64,000 nt of DNA, taken from assembly GCF_900103845.1 (NCBI RefSeq), contig NZ_FNIJ01000001.1, positions 243,659 to 307,658 of the forward strand, in the 5' to 3' direction. Of the stretch, positions 1-11,228 are shown in pieces. The notes below the pieces were generated by a model. The model was not told where the DNA came from. It saw nothing but the letters and a program-made list of their open reading frames with translations, and did no database searches. Each line of letters begins with the position of its first letter. Within the stretch, counting starts at the first letter, position 1. The translations under genes were made by a program, and so were the position numbers. This DNA is from Pseudomonas jinjuensis (GTDB taxonomy: Bacteria; Pseudomonadota; Gammaproteobacteria; Pseudomonadales; Pseudomonadaceae).

Positions 1-43
1 GGTGGCGCAAGCTGTGAGAGTTCGAGTCTCTCCGTCCGCACCA
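1..43 (+). tRNA. tRNA-Leu, 3' part only
   Basis: The window opens inside a class II tRNA. A T-arm is visible (GAGAG stem 16-20, TTCGAGT loop 21-27, CTCTC 28-32), followed by the 3' acceptor strand CGTCCGC (33-39), discriminator A (40) and an encoded CCA (41-43). The stretch before the T-arm looks like a long variable arm. The A discriminator and the implied GCGGACG acceptor fit a Pseudomonas tRNA-Leu; serine tRNAs carry a G discriminator. The anticodon lies outside the window, so the isoacceptor is unknown. Confidence 0.85.
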
Positions 44-182
44 TTCTTTCTCCGATCATCCTGTATCCGTGAGTTTTCGCGCGCTCCGCTAGGGTGACTT
101 CTGCATTTCTACCTAATAGAATGCTTGCCCTTGATTCTGGGGCCGGAGCGACCGGCTTACGTCTGTGCCACGAGGAATATCC

Positions 183-1493
183 ATGCAAGTTTCTGTTGAA
201 AGCACCTCCGCTCTTGAGCGCCGCATGACCGTTGGCGTGCCGGCCGAGCGCATCGAGACCGAAGTCAACAAGCGTCTGCAGCAGACCGCTCGTCGTGCCA
301 AGGTTCCTGGCTTCCGTCCCGGCAAGGTGCCGATGAGCGTGATTCGTCAGCGCTACGAAGCATCCGCTCGTCAGGAAGCGCTGGGTGACCTGATCCAGGA
401 AACTTTCTATGAGGCCGTAGTCGAGCAGAAGCTGAATCCGGCTGGCGCGCCGTCCGTGGAGCCGAAAATCTTCGAGAAAGAGAAGGGCCTGGAGTACGTC
501 GCTACCTTCGAAGTCTTCCCCGAGTTCGAAGTTGCCGGTTTCGAAGGTGTCAATGTAGAGCGCCTGCAGGCCGAAGTAGGCGATGCCGATGTCGACAACA
601 TGCTGGAAATCCTGCGCAAGCAGAACACCCGTTTCGAGGCTGTCGAGCGTGCCGCGCAGAACGACGACCAGGTGAACATCGATTTCGTCGGCAAGATCGA
701 CGGCGAAGCCTTCGCTGGCGGTTCCGCCAAGGGCACCCTGCTGGTGCTGGGCTCCGGTCGCATGATCCCGGGCTTCGAGGAAGGCCTGGTTGGCGCCAAG
801 GCAGGCGAAGAGCGCGTGCTCAACGTGACCTTCCCGGATGACTACCAGAATCTCGACCTGGCCGGTAAGGCTGCCGAGTTCACCGTCACCGTGAACAGCG
901 TCAACGAGCCCAAGCTGCCGGAACTGAACGAAGAGTTCTTCTCCCTGTTCGGCATCAAGGAAAGCACCCTGGAAGGCTTCCGCGCCGAAGTTCGCAAGAA
1001 CATGGAGCGTGAGCTGCGTCAGGCGATCAAGTCCAAGGTGAAGAACCAGGTGATGGAAGGTCTGGTTTCCACCAATCCGATCGAAGTGCCGAAGGCCCTG
1101 ATCGGCAACGAAGTGAACCGTCTGCGCGTACAGGCCGTTCAGCAGTTCGGTGGCAACATCAAGCCCGAGCAACTGCCGGCAGAGCTGTTCGAAGAGCAGG
1201 CCAAGCGCCGCGTAGTGCTGGGTCTGATCGTCGCCGAGCTGGTCAAGCAGCACGAGCTGAAAGCCGACGAGGCGCGTGTTCGCGAGCTGGTCGAGGAAAT
1301 GGCTTCCGCTTACCAGGAACCCGAGCAAGTTGTTGCCTGGTATTACAAAAATGACCAGCAACTGAACGAAGTTCGCTCGGTTGTACTGGAAGAACAAGTC
1401 GTGGATACTGTCCTGCAGAAGGCCAACGTGACCGATAAGCAGGTATCTTACGAAGACGCGGTCAAGCCTGCCGAAGCTCCGCAAGCGGCCTGA
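183..1493 (+). CDS. tig: Trigger factor, ribosome-bound chaperone
   Basis: A 436-residue protein, the usual Pseudomonas length. Trigger factor docks at the ribosomal exit tunnel, shields nascent chains and has FKBP-type peptidyl-prolyl isomerase activity. The N-terminal ribosome-binding region carries the signature near GFRPGKVP (about residues 44-51). The FKBP domain spans roughly 160-245 ([14 protein letters not shown]...), and the C-terminal chaperone arms follow. I chose the ATG at 183 over the in-frame ATG at 165 because GAGGA at 171-175 sits seven bases upstream and the protein then begins MQVSVE as in other trigger factors. It heads the tig-clpP-clpX-lon block. Confidence 0.97.
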   Translation: MQVSVESTSALERRMTVGVPAERIETEVNKRLQQTARRAKVPGFRPGKVPMSVIRQRYEASARQEALGDLIQETFYEAVVEQKLNPAGAPSVEPKIFEKEKGLEYVATFEVFPEFEVAGFEGVNVERLQAEVGDADVDNMLEILRKQNTRFEAVERAAQNDDQVNIDFVGKIDGEAFAGGSAKGTLLVLGSGRMIPGFEEGLVGAKAGEERVLNVTFPDDYQNLDLAGKAAEFTVTVNSVNEPKLPELNEEFFSLFGIKESTLEGFRAEVRKNMERELRQAIKSKVKNQVMEGLVSTNPIEVPKALIGNEVNRLRVQAVQQFGGNIKPEQLPAELFEEQAKRRVVLGLIVAELVKQHELKADEARVRELVEEMASAYQEPEQVVAWYYKNDQQLNEVRSVVLEEQVVDTVLQKANVTDKQVSYEDAVKPAEAPQAA

Positions 1494-1519
1494 TTCTTCT
1501 CTTCGTTCGATCCGTCATG

Positions 1520-1539
1520 AGCCAGCCTTCGGGCTGGCT
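1520..1539 (+). terminator. Hairpin after tig, partial terminator or attenuator
   Basis: A perfect 8-bp stem (AGCCAGCC / GGCTGGCT) closes a TTCG tetraloop 27 bases after the tig stop. The following sequence (TATGCGTCTTTG) is poor in U, so it may only weaken read-through into clpP or protect the tig mRNA end. Confidence 0.5.
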
Positions 1540-1585
1540 TATGCGTCTTTGAGACATGACTATCCATAGGGAGTGATCGTCGGAC

Positions 1586-2224
1586 ATGCCCCAGATTCCT
1601 TTCATGCCGCAAGTTCCAGATGTTCAGGCTACCGGCCTGGTGCCGATCGTGGTGGAGCAGTCCGCCCGTGGCGAGCGTTCCTACGATATCTATTCCCGTC
1701 TCCTCAAGGAGCGGGTGATCTTCCTGGTCGGCCAGGTCGAGGACTACATGGCCAACCTGGTGGTTGCCCAGCTGCTGTTCCTCGAAGCGGAAAACCCGGA
1801 CAAGGACATCCACCTGTACATCAACTCCCCGGGTGGCTCGGTCACTGCCGGCATGGCCATCTATGACACCATGCAGTTCATCAAGCCGGACGTATCGACC
1901 ATCTGCATGGGGCAGGCCTGCAGCATGGGCGCCCTCCTGCTGGCCGGTGGCGCTGCGAAGAAGCGTTACTGCCTGCCGCATTCGCGCATGATGATCCACC
2001 AGCCGCTGGGCGGCTTCCAGGGCCAGGCCTCGGATATCGAGATCCACGCCAAGGAAATCCTCTTCATCAAGGAACGTCTGAACCAGGTTCTGGCGCACCA
2101 TACCGGCCAGCCGCTGGATGTGATTGCCCGCGATACCGATCGCGACCGCTTCATGAGCGGCGACGAGGCCGTCAAATACGGCCTGATCGATCAGGTTCTG
2201 ACCCAGCGTCAACAGGTGAGCTGA
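1586..2224 (+). CDS. clpP: ATP-dependent Clp protease proteolytic subunit
   Basis: A 212-residue serine peptidase that forms the 14-mer chamber fed by ClpX or ClpA. The catalytic triad is visible: Ser113 in GQACSMGA, His138 in MMIHQP and Asp187 in DTDRDRF, with the spacing known for E. coli ClpP. The N-terminus is a short propeptide-like segment ahead of [19 protein letters not shown]. The start at 1586 has a rather distant GGGAG (about 12 bases upstream). clpX follows 108 bases downstream. Confidence 0.98.
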   Translation: MPQIPFMPQVPDVQATGLVPIVVEQSARGERSYDIYSRLLKERVIFLVGQVEDYMANLVVAQLLFLEAENPDKDIHLYINSPGGSVTAGMAIYDTMQFIKPDVSTICMGQACSMGALLLAGGAAKKRYCLPHSRMMIHQPLGGFQGQASDIEIHAKEILFIKERLNQVLAHHTGQPLDVIARDTDRDRFMSGDEAVKYGLIDQVLTQRQQVS

Positions 2225-2240
2225 GCCTCGCCGCCTCACC

Positions 2241-2283
2241 GCGGCCGGCTGTCCGGCCGCTCTGCGGGCTTGAAAATGCCCGC
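2241..2283 (+). other. Two hairpins in the clpP-clpX gap
   Basis: A perfect 8-bp GC-only hairpin (GCGGCCGG 2241-2248, CCGGCCGC 2253-2260, loop CTGT) is followed at once by a second (GCGGGC 2264-2269, GCCCGC 2278-2283). Neither has a U-tract. They may attenuate or stabilise the clpP transcript ahead of the separate clpX promoter, whose -35 element overlaps the second hairpin. Confidence 0.45.
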
Positions 2284-2297
2284 ATTTGCCTTCATCT
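2269..2297 (+). promoter_or_regulatory. Candidate sigma-32 (heat-shock) promoter of clpX
   Basis: CTTGAAA at 2269-2275 matches the sigma-32 -35 consensus exactly. After a 14-base spacer, CTTCATCT at 2290-2297 matches the -10 consensus CCCCATNT at five of its seven specified positions. The start codon of clpX lies 35 bases further on. Confidence 0.6.
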
Positions 2298-2332
2298 TGT
2301 GTTGCAAGCCTACCCCCGATTGGAACGATCGA

Positions 2333-3613
2333 ATGACTGATACCCGCAACGGCGAGGACAACGGCAAACTGCTGTATTGCTCCTTCTGCGGCAAGAGCCA
2401 GCACGAAGTGCGCAAATTGATTGCCGGCCCCTCGGTCTTTATCTGCGACGAGTGCGTCGACCTGTGCAATGACATCATCCGCGAGGAGGTGCAGGAGGCA
2501 CAGGCGGAAAGCAGTGCGCACAAGTTGCCGGCGCCGAAAGAGATCCGCGCCATTCTCGATCAGTACGTGATCGGCCAGGAGCGTGCGAAGAAGGTTCTGG
2601 CAGTAGCGGTATACAACCACTACAAGCGCCTGAATCAGCGCGAGCGCAAGGACGATGTCGAGCTGGGCAAGAGCAACATCCTGCTGATCGGGCCGACCGG
2701 CTCGGGCAAGACCCTGCTGGCCGAAACCCTCGCGCGTCTGCTCAACGTCCCCTTCACCATCGCCGACGCCACCACGCTGACCGAGGCGGGCTATGTAGGT
2801 GAGGATGTCGAGAACATCATCCAGAAGCTGCTGCAGAAGTGCGATTACGATGTGGAAAAGGCCCAGATGGGCATCGTCTACATTGACGAAATCGACAAGA
2901 TTTCCCGCAAATCCGACAATCCTTCGATCACTCGCGATGTATCCGGCGAGGGTGTTCAGCAGGCCCTGCTGAAGCTGATCGAGGGTACCGTGGCTTCGGT
3001 TCCGCCGCAGGGTGGCCGCAAGCATCCGCAGCAGGAATTCCTGCAGGTCGACACGCGCAACATCCTGTTCATCTGCGGTGGCGCCTTCGCCGGTCTGGAG
3101 AAGGTCATCCAGAACCGTTCGACCAAGGGCGGCATCGGCTTCAACGCCGAAGTGCGCAGCCCGGACATGGGCAAGAAGGTCGGCGAAGCGCTGCGCGAAG
3201 TGGAGCCGGAGGATCTGGTCAAGTTTGGTCTGATTCCGGAATTCGTCGGTCGTCTGCCGATCATCGCGACGCTCGACGAACTGGACGAGGCCGCCCTCAT
3301 GCAGATCCTCACCGAGCCGAAGAACGCGCTCACCAAACAGTACGCCAAGCTCTTCGAGATGGAAGGCGTGGACCTGGAATTCCGCCCTGACGCCCTCAAG
3401 GCGGTCGCCCGCAAGGCTCTGGAGCGCAAGACCGGCGCCCGCGGCCTGCGTTCCATCCTGGAAGGCATGCTGCTCGACACCATGTACGAGATTCCGTCTC
3501 AGACGGATGTCAGCAAGGTCGTCATCGACGAAAGCGTCATCGATGGCTCGTCCCAGCCGCTGCTCATCTACGAGAACACAGAGCAGCCCGCCAAGGCCGC
3601 GCCTGAGGCGTGA
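2333..3613 (+). CDS. clpX: ATP-dependent Clp protease ATP-binding subunit ClpX
   Basis: A 426-residue AAA+ unfoldase that recognises substrates such as ssrA-tagged chains and threads them into ClpP. The N-terminal zinc-binding domain has Cys16/Cys19 and Cys38/Cys41 (CSFC, CDEC). Walker A is GPTGSGKT at residues 120-127 and Walker B is IVYIDEIDK. An in-frame ATG 63 bases upstream (2270) would add 21 residues unlike any ClpX, so [10 protein letters not shown] at 2333 is used. A heat-shock-like promoter precedes it and a strong terminator follows. Confidence 0.98.
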   Translation: MTDTRNGEDNGKLLYCSFCGKSQHEVRKLIAGPSVFICDECVDLCNDIIREEVQEAQAESSAHKLPAPKEIRAILDQYVIGQERAKKVLAVAVYNHYKRLNQRERKDDVELGKSNILLIGPTGSGKTLLAETLARLLNVPFTIADATTLTEAGYVGEDVENIIQKLLQKCDYDVEKAQMGIVYIDEIDKISRKSDNPSITRDVSGEGVQQALLKLIEGTVASVPPQGGRKHPQQEFLQVDTRNILFICGGAFAGLEKVIQNRSTKGGIGFNAEVRSPDMGKKVGEALREVEPEDLVKFGLIPEFVGRLPIIATLDELDEAALMQILTEPKNALTKQYAKLFEMEGVDLEFRPDALKAVARKALERKTGARGLRSILEGMLLDTMYEIPSQTDVSKVVIDESVIDGSSQPLLIYENTEQPAKAAPEA

Positions 3614-3619
3614 TGCAAG

Positions 3620-3643
3620 AAGGGCCCCTCGGGGCCCTTTTTC
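3620..3643 (+). terminator. Rho-independent terminator after clpX
   Basis: AAGGGCCCC / GGGGCCCTT forms a perfect GC-rich hairpin directly followed by a T run, six bases after the clpX stop. It separates clpX from the independently promoted lon gene. Confidence 0.9.
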
Positions 3644-3660
3644 TTTCCCTATCTACCGCG

Positions 3661-3689
3661 CTTGTATTTTCCCTGGCCTAACCCCATCT
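3661..3689 (+). promoter_or_regulatory. Candidate sigma-32 promoter of lon
   Basis: CTTGTAT (3661-3667) resembles the sigma-32 -35 element. After exactly 14 bases, CCCCATCT (3682-3689) is a perfect match to the -10 consensus CCCCATNT. It lies between the clpX terminator and the lon start and fits the known heat-shock control of lon. Confidence 0.7.
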
Positions 3690-3747
3690 TAGGCCCAAGG
3701 GTTTTCCCACTCGTTTTTGGCCAAGTGCCGCTGTAGAGCCGAATATC

Positions 3748-6144
<2,397 letters not shown>

Positions 6145-6156
6145 CCGGGGGCTTTC

Positions 6157-6185
6157 TTGACACTGTTTTTGGGCCCTTGTTATAA
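6157..6185 (+). promoter_or_regulatory. Strong sigma-70 promoter of hupB
   Basis: TTGACA at 6157-6162 is a perfect -35 element. A 17-base spacer leads to TTATAA at 6180-6185. It lies 13 bases after the lon stop, so hupB has its own vigorous promoter, as expected for an abundant nucleoid protein. Confidence 0.75.
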
Positions 6186-6278
6186 AGCGGCACTTGCTTT
6201 GTCGGTTGGCAATCCAGCACCCGTTTTGCTTTTCTCTTACACGTAGAAACATACTCAACAGAAATAAGGGGACTTAGA

Positions 6279-6551
6279 GTGAACAAGTCGGAACTGATCG
6301 ATGCAATTGCCGCATCTGCTGATATCCCGAAAGCTGTTGCCGGTCGCGCACTGGACGCAGTGATCGAGTCCGTAACTGGCGCCCTGAAGGCTGGTGACTC
6401 CGTCGTGCTGGTCGGCTTCGGTACTTTCGCAGTCAAAGAGCGTGCCGCCCGCACCGGTCGCAACCCGCAAACCGGCAAGCCGATCAAGATCGCTGCCGCC
6501 AAGATCCCGGGCTTCAAGGCCGGTAAAGCCCTCAAGGATGCTGTAAACTAA
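6279..6551 (+). CDS. hupB: DNA-binding protein HU-beta
   Basis: A 90-residue HU protein that binds and bends DNA without sequence specificity and compacts the nucleoid. The family signature is visible at [18 protein letters not shown] (about residues 46-63), which contains the beta-arm entry; the arm tip keeps the RNPQTGKPI motif. The start codon is GTG at 6279, supported by AAGGGGA at 6266-6272 six bases upstream. Confidence 0.97.
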   Translation: MNKSELIDAIAASADIPKAVAGRALDAVIESVTGALKAGDSVVLVGFGTFAVKERAARTGRNPQTGKPIKIAAAKIPGFKAGKALKDAVN

Positions 6552-6598
6552 GCGTCTTTTTGTGCTTGACCCGAACCGGTCCGAAATCAGGGCTGGTC

Positions 6599-6673
6599 GC
6601 GGAGCGGTGATTCGAAGGTCCATGAACTGCCGAATCACCGAGGGTCACGGGTAGATATCCCGATGCTCCGCCA
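6599..6673 (+). ncRNA. Structured element resembling a decayed tRNA-Asp
   Basis: Bases 6601-6673 begin GGAGCGGT and end in a G discriminator plus CCA, like bacterial tRNA-Asp. They retain GGGTCACGGGT and TCCCG where the variable and T arms should be. The T loop reads TAGATAT instead of TTCGAGT, the anticodon region is shortened, and the acceptor pairs only six of seven positions. The same bases fold as a three-way junction: GCGGAGC 6599-6605 with GCTCCGC 6665-6671, GGTGATTCG 6606-6614 with CGAATCACC 6631-6639, and CGGG 6648-6651 with CCCG 6659-6662. It could be a tRNA relic or a small RNA derived from one; a terminator follows. Confidence 0.45.
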
Positions 6674-6681
6674 GTTACGAG

Positions 6682-6709
6682 AAGGCGCATCCATGGATGC
6701 GCCTTTCTT
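6682..6709 (+). terminator. Rho-independent terminator before ppiD
   Basis: An 11-bp stem (AAGGCGCATCC 6682-6692, GGATGCGCCTT 6695-6705) is followed by TCTT. It ends transcription of hupB and of the tRNA-like element, which puts ppiD in a separate unit. Confidence 0.75.
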
Positions 6710-6775
6710 ATGTCCGCATCTTTTACCACGCCGCGTCGTTAGCGACGGCAGGCCGTGGCCGCTTTTGGGGGCCGC

Positions 6776-8650
6776 ATGCTGCAGAACATCAGGGACAATT
6801 CTCAAGGCTGGATCGCCAAGACCATCATCGGTGTCATCGTCGTGCTGATGGCGCTGACAGGCTTCGATGCAATCATTCGTGCCACCGACCACGAGAATGT
6901 CGCAGCCAAGGTAGATGGCGAGGAGATCAGCAGCGCTGAATTGCAGCAGGCAGTCGACATGCAGCGCCGGCAGCTCATGCAGCGCCTGGGCAAGGATTTC
7001 GACGCCTCCATGCTGGATGAGAAGCTGCTGAAGGACGCTGCCCTGAAGGGGCTGGTCGACCGCAAGCTGCTCCTGCTCGCTGCGAAGGACGACAAGTTCG
7101 CCTTCTCCCAGCAGGCGCTCGACCAGGTGATCCTGGAAACGCCGGAATTCCAGGTTGAAGGCAAGTTCAACGCCGATCGCTTCGATCAGGTCATTCGCCA
7201 GATGGGCTACAGCCGTCTGCAGTTCCGCCAGATGCTCGAGCAGGAAATGCTGATCGGCCAGCTGCGCGCCGGCATCGCTGGCAGCGGCTTCGTCACCGAT
7301 TCCGAGCTGCAGGCCTTCGCGCGTCTGGAGAAACAGACCCGTGATTTCGCCACCCTGACCTTCAAGGCCGATCCGGGCAAGAGCAAGGTCGAGGACGCCG
7401 ACATCAAGGCCTACTACGATGCGCACAAGGCCGAGTTCATGAGCCCGGACCAGGTCGTCATCGAATACGTCGAGCTGAAGAAGTCCGCCTATTTCGACCA
7501 GGTGGAAGCCAAGCAGGAAGACCTCGACGCGCTCTATCAGAAAGAGATCGCCAACATCTCCGAACAGCGGGATGCCGCGCATATCCTCATCGAAGTCAAC
7601 GACAAGCAGAACGAGGAGCAGGCCAAGGCCAAGGTCGACGAGATCAAGGCGCGCCTGGCCAAGGGCGAGGACTTCGCCAAGCTGGCCAAGGAAGTCTCCA
7701 ACGACATCGGCTCCGCTGCCAATGGCGGTGAGCTCGGCTACGCCGGCCGTGGCGTTTACGATCCCGCGTTCGAGGATGCGCTGTTCAAGCTGAAGAAGGA
7801 CGAGGTTTCGGAGCCGGTACGCACCGCGTATGGATGGCACCTGATCAAGCTGCTCGGTGTCCAGGCTCCGGAAGTGCCGAGCTTCGAAAGTCTGAAGCCC
7901 AAGCTGGAGCAGGAGGTGAAGAGCCAACTGGTCGAGCAGCGCTTCGTCGATGCCACCAAGCAGCTGGAGAGCGCAGCCTACGAGGCCGCGGACCTGACCC
8001 AGCCGGCCCAGGACATGGGCCTCAAGGTGCAGACCAGCGCGCCGTTCGGACGCGAGGGTGGCGACGGCGTGGCGGCCAACCGCCAGGTGGTGCAGGCGGC
8101 GTTCAGCCCCGAAGTGCTGGACGAGGGCGCGAACAGCGGCGCGATCGAGCTCGACCCGAACACCGTTCTGGTCCTGCGCGTGAAGGAGCACCGCAAGCCG
8201 GCACAGCAGTCGCTGGAAGAGGTCAGCGCTTCGATTCGCCAGCGCCTGCAGCACGAGCATGCGGCCGCCGAGGCCAAGTCCCGCGGCGAAGCGCTGCTGG
8301 CCGATCTGCGCAGCGGCAAGACTCCGGTCGGGCAGGCTGCGGAAGGCCAGACCTGGAAGGTGGTCGAGGCTGCTTCCCGCAGCCAGGAAGGCGTCGATCC
8401 GCAACTGCTGCAGCAGGTGTTCCGCATGAGCCGTCCGAGCGCTGCCGACAAGCCAGTGTTCTCCGGCGTCGGCATGGGCAATGGCGACTACGTGCTGGTG
8501 CGCCTGAATGGGGTGAGCGAGCCTGATGACGCGCTGTCCGATGAGGACAAGGCCATGTACCGGCGCTTCCTGGCGTCGCGTCGCGGCCAGGAAGACTTCT
8601 CCGCCTTCCGCCGCCAGATCGAGGGGCAGGCGAAGGTCGAGAAGTACTGA
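6776..8650 (+). CDS. ppiD: Periplasmic folding chaperone / peptidyl-prolyl isomerase PpiD
   Basis: About 624 residues. One membrane anchor (roughly residues 12-32) is followed by a SurA-like periplasmic chaperone domain and a parvulin (PpiC-type) domain at about 266-358 (AAHILIEV ... YGWHLIKLL). PpiD sits at the SecYEG exit and helps translocated outer-membrane and periplasmic proteins fold. The ATG at 6776 is used because GGGGG lies four bases upstream and the protein then starts MLQNIRDNSQGW as in homologues. An upstream in-frame ATG (6755) would add only seven residues. Confidence 0.95.
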   Translation: MLQNIRDNSQGWIAKTIIGVIVVLMALTGFDAIIRATDHENVAAKVDGEEISSAELQQAVDMQRRQLMQRLGKDFDASMLDEKLLKDAALKGLVDRKLLLLAAKDDKFAFSQQALDQVILETPEFQVEGKFNADRFDQVIRQMGYSRLQFRQMLEQEMLIGQLRAGIAGSGFVTDSELQAFARLEKQTRDFATLTFKADPGKSKVEDADIKAYYDAHKAEFMSPDQVVIEYVELKKSAYFDQVEAKQEDLDALYQKEIANISEQRDAAHILIEVNDKQNEEQAKAKVDEIKARLAKGEDFAKLAKEVSNDIGSAANGGELGYAGRGVYDPAFEDALFKLKKDEVSEPVRTAYGWHLIKLLGVQAPEVPSFESLKPKLEQEVKSQLVEQRFVDATKQLESAAYEAADLTQPAQDMGLKVQTSAPFGREGGDGVAANRQVVQAAFSPEVLDEGANSGAIELDPNTVLVLRVKEHRKPAQQSLEEVSASIRQRLQHEHAAAEAKSRGEALLADLRSGKTPVGQAAEGQTWKVVEAASRSQEGVDPQLLQQVFRMSRPSAADKPVFSGVGMGNGDYVLVRLNGVSEPDDALSDEDKAMYRRFLASRRGQEDFSAFRRQIEGQAKVEKY

Positions 8651-8657
8651 CCAGGAA

Positions 8658-8691
8658 AAAGGGCCGCAGAGATTGCGGCCCTTTCTCTTTA
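8658..8691 (+). terminator. Rho-independent terminator of ppiD
   Basis: An 11-bp stem (AAAGGGCCGCA 8658-8668, TGCGGCCCTTT 8674-8684) with a 5-base loop is followed by CTCTTT. It starts seven bases after the ppiD stop. Confidence 0.9.
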
Positions 8692-8733
8692 TGGCTGTCC
8701 ATTCGCCCGCTTCGCGAGAATGGATTCCAGGTA

Positions 8734-8764
8734 CGAAAAAGGCCGCATTGCGCGGCCTTTTTCG
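8734..8764 (-). terminator. Rho-independent terminator of fabI, symmetrical
   Basis: CGAAAAAGGCCGC pairs with GCGGCCTTTTTCG around a 5-base loop. The A and T tails make it usable from both sides: it ends the minus-strand fabI transcript and backs up the ppiD terminator. Confidence 0.9.
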
Positions 8765-8780
8765 TTCAGTGGAGAGGAGC

Positions 8781-9578
8781 TTATTCCTCGTCCATCTGCC
8801 CCATCGCGGTGGTGTTGAAGCCGCCGTCGACGTAGAGGATCTCGCCGCTGATGCCGCTGGCCAGGTCCGAGCAGAGGAAGGCGGCGGCGTTGCCGACTTC
8901 GTCGATGGTCACGTTGCGGCGCAGGGGAGTCTGGCGCTCGTTGGCGGCCAGCATCTTGCGGAAGCTCTTGATGCCGGAAGCGGCCAGGGTGCGGATCGGG
9001 CCGGCGGAAACGGCGTTGACGCGGGTGCCTTCCGGGCCGAGGCTGCCGGCCAGGTAGCGTACGCCGGCTTCCAGGCTGGCCTTGGCCATGCCCATCACGT
9101 TGTAGTTCGGCATGGTGCGCTCGGCGCCCAGGTAGGACAGGGTGAGCAGGCTGCCGTTGCGGCCCTTCATCATCTCGCGGCCGGCCTTGGCCAGGGCGAC
9201 GAAGCTGTAGGCGCTGATGTCGTGGGCGATCTTGAAGCCTTCGCGGGTGGTGACTTCGGTGAAGTCGCCGTCGAGCTGGTCGCCCGGAGCGAAGCCTACC
9301 GAGTGGACGATGATGTCCAGGCCATCCCACTTCTTGCCCAACTCGCGGAATACCGCTTCGATATCCTCGTCCTTGGCCACGTCGCAGGGGAAGCACAGGT
9401 CGGCGCTGGAGCCCCAGCCGGCGGCGAATTCTTCCACGCGGCCTTTCAGCTTGTCGTTCTGGTAGGTGAAGGCGAGCTCTGCGCCCTCGCGGTGCATCGC
9501 CGCGGCGATGCCGGAGGCGATGGACAGTTTGCTGGCGACGCCAACGATCAGTACGCGTTTACCGGCGAGAAAACCCAT
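8781..9578 (-). CDS. fabI: Enoyl-[acyl-carrier-protein] reductase (NADH), FabI type
   Basis: A 265-residue reductase that performs the last step of each fatty-acid elongation cycle, reducing trans-2-enoyl-ACP. The FabI-type N-terminus [19 protein letters not shown] replaces the ordinary SDR glycine motif. The active-site tyrosines and lysine are Tyr149, Tyr159 and Lys166 ([19 protein letters not shown]), matching E. coli Tyr146/Tyr156/Lys163. AGAGGAAGGAAC gives a strong ribosome site. It is the last gene of a minus-strand run, 29 bases after nppD. FabI is the triclosan target; susceptibility cannot be read here. Confidence 0.97.
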   Translation of the reverse strand: MGFLAGKRVLIVGVASKLSIASGIAAAMHREGAELAFTYQNDKLKGRVEEFAAGWGSSADLCFPCDVAKDEDIEAVFRELGKKWDGLDIIVHSVGFAPGDQLDGDFTEVTTREGFKIAHDISAYSFVALAKAGREMMKGRNGSLLTLSYLGAERTMPNYNVMGMAKASLEAGVRYLAGSLGPEGTRVNAVSAGPIRTLAASGIKSFRKMLAANERQTPLRRNVTIDEVGNAAAFLCSDLASGISGEILYVDGGFNTTAMGQMDEE

Positions 9579-9607
9579 GTTCGTTCCTTCCTCTTTCTGG
9601 TCGATCG

Positions 9608-11227
9608 TTAATCGGCTTCCGCGGGAGCCATGAAGGCGGCTTCCAGCAGTTGCTGCGTATAAGGGTGTTGCGGGGCGGTGAAGATCTCCTCAGCCTGGCC
9701 CTGTTCGACCACCTTGCCATGCCTGATCACCATCAACTGGTGGCTCAGGGCCTTCACCACCGCGAGATCGTGGCTGATGAAGAGGTAGGTCAGGTTGTAC
9801 TTGGCCTGCAAGCGACGCAGGAGTTCCACCACCTGGCGCTGAACGGTCCGGTCGAGCGCCGATGTGGGCTCGTCGAGCAGGATCAGTGCCGGCTTCAACA
9901 CCAGTGCGCGGGCAATGGCGATACGCTGCCGTTGCCCGCCGGAAAATTCGTGAGGGTAGCGATGCCGGGTTTCCGGATCCAGGCCTACCTCCACCAGTGC
10001 CGCAATGATCGCCTGTTCCTGCTCCTCGCGGTTGCCGATGCCATGGATATCCAGGCCTTCGCCGACGATCTGGCCCACCGACATGCGCGGGCTGAGACTG
10101 CCGTACGGGTCCTGGAACACCACCTGCATCTGCCGGCGTAGCGGCCTTACGCCGCTCTGCGTCAGCCCCTCCAGGTCGTTGCCGTCGAAGTGGATGGCGC
10201 CGCGACTTTCGATCAGACGCAGGATGGCCAGGCCGAGGGTGGACTTGCCGGAGCCGCTTTCGCCGACGATCCCCAGGGTCTGACCCCGGGGCAGGCTGAA
10301 ATCGACTCCGTCCACTGCCTTGACGTGATCCACCGTGCGCCGGAACACCCCTTTCTTGATCGGGAACCAGACGCGCAGGTCATCCACCTTCAGCAGCACC
10401 GGCCCCGGCGGGTTGTCCGCAGGGTTGCCACGTGGCTCGGCGCCGAGCAGTTCCCGGGTATAGGGATGCTGCGGCGCCTGGAACAGGTTTTCACACAACG
10501 CCTGTTCGACGATGCGACCGCGCTGCATGACACATACCCGATGCGCAATTCTTCGCACCAGGTTGAGATCGTGGGTGATCAGCAGCAGCGCCATGCCCAG
10601 GCGTTCCTGCAATTCGCGCAGCAATTCGAGGATTTTCAGCTGCACGGTGACGTCGAGCGCGGTGGTCGGTTCGTCGGCGATCAGCAGTTCCGGCTCGCAG
10701 GCCAGCGCCATGGCGATCATCACCCGCTGCCGCTGGCCACCGGAAAGCTCGTGCGGGTAGGCCTTGAGCCGGCTTTCCGGGTTGGGGATGCCGACCAGTC
10801 CGAGCAGCTCCAGGATCCGCGCCCGCGCCTGCTGGCCGTTCATGCCCTTGTGCAGGGCCAGCACCTCGCCGATCTGCTTCTCGATGGTGTGCAGCGGGTT
10901 GAGCGAGGTCATCGGCTCCTGGAACACCATGGCGATGCGGTTGCCACGGATGCGCCGCAGCTTGCCTTCGGATTGGCGCAGCAGGTCGTACTTGCCGTAG
11001 TGGACGGTGCCGCTGGGATGGCGCGCGGTGGGGTAGGGCAGCAGGCGCAGGATGGAATGCGCGGTCACCGACTTGCCCGAGCCGCTCTCGCCGACGATGG
11101 CCAGGGTCTCGCCCTTGCGGACGTCGAAGCTGACGCCATCGACCGCGCGCACCACTTCCGTGCCGGAGAGGAATTCCACCGACAGGTCGCGGACCTCGAT
11201 CAGGTTTTCGCTGTTCTGCACGCTCAT
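9608..11227 (-). CDS. nppD: ABC importer double ATPase (NppD / YejF type)
   Basis: A 539-residue protein with two fused ABC ATPase domains. Walker A motifs GESGSGKS occur at residues 46-53 and 322-329, and signature motifs LSGGQRQR and FSGGQRQR follow. It powers the neighbouring permeases. In P. aeruginosa the orthologous nppA1A2BCD system (PA1807-PA1811) takes up peptidyl nucleoside antibiotics; in enterobacteria YejABEF imports microcin C and peptides. I start at MSVQNSENL (11227), one base after the nppC stop, rather than an upstream ATG inside nppC. Confidence 0.92.
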   Translation of the reverse strand: MSVQNSENLIEVRDLSVEFLSGTEVVRAVDGVSFDVRKGETLAIVGESGSGKSVTAHSILRLLPYPTARHPSGTVHYGKYDLLRQSEGKLRRIRGNRIAMVFQEPMTSLNPLHTIEKQIGEVLALHKGMNGQQARARILELLGLVGIPNPESRLKAYPHELSGGQRQRVMIAMALACEPELLIADEPTTALDVTVQLKILELLRELQERLGMALLLITHDLNLVRRIAHRVCVMQRGRIVEQALCENLFQAPQHPYTRELLGAEPRGNPADNPPGPVLLKVDDLRVWFPIKKGVFRRTVDHVKAVDGVDFSLPRGQTLGIVGESGSGKSTLGLAILRLIESRGAIHFDGNDLEGLTQSGVRPLRRQMQVVFQDPYGSLSPRMSVGQIVGEGLDIHGIGNREEQEQAIIAALVEVGLDPETRHRYPHEFSGGQRQRIAIARALVLKPALILLDEPTSALDRTVQRQVVELLRRLQAKYNLTYLFISHDLAVVKALSHQLMVIRHGKVVEQGQAEEIFTAPQHPYTQQLLEAAFMAPAEAD

Positions 11228-11228
11228 C

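Noticed and set aside
1494-1585. Sigma-32 promoter for clpP
   Set aside because: A TATCCATA resembles a -10 element, but there is no CTTGAAA-like -35 at 11-16 bases; spacing and sequence fail.
6776-6800. In-frame ATG at 6755 as the ppiD start
   Set aside because: It adds seven residues not seen in the family and lacks a ribosome site, while 6776 follows GGGGG.
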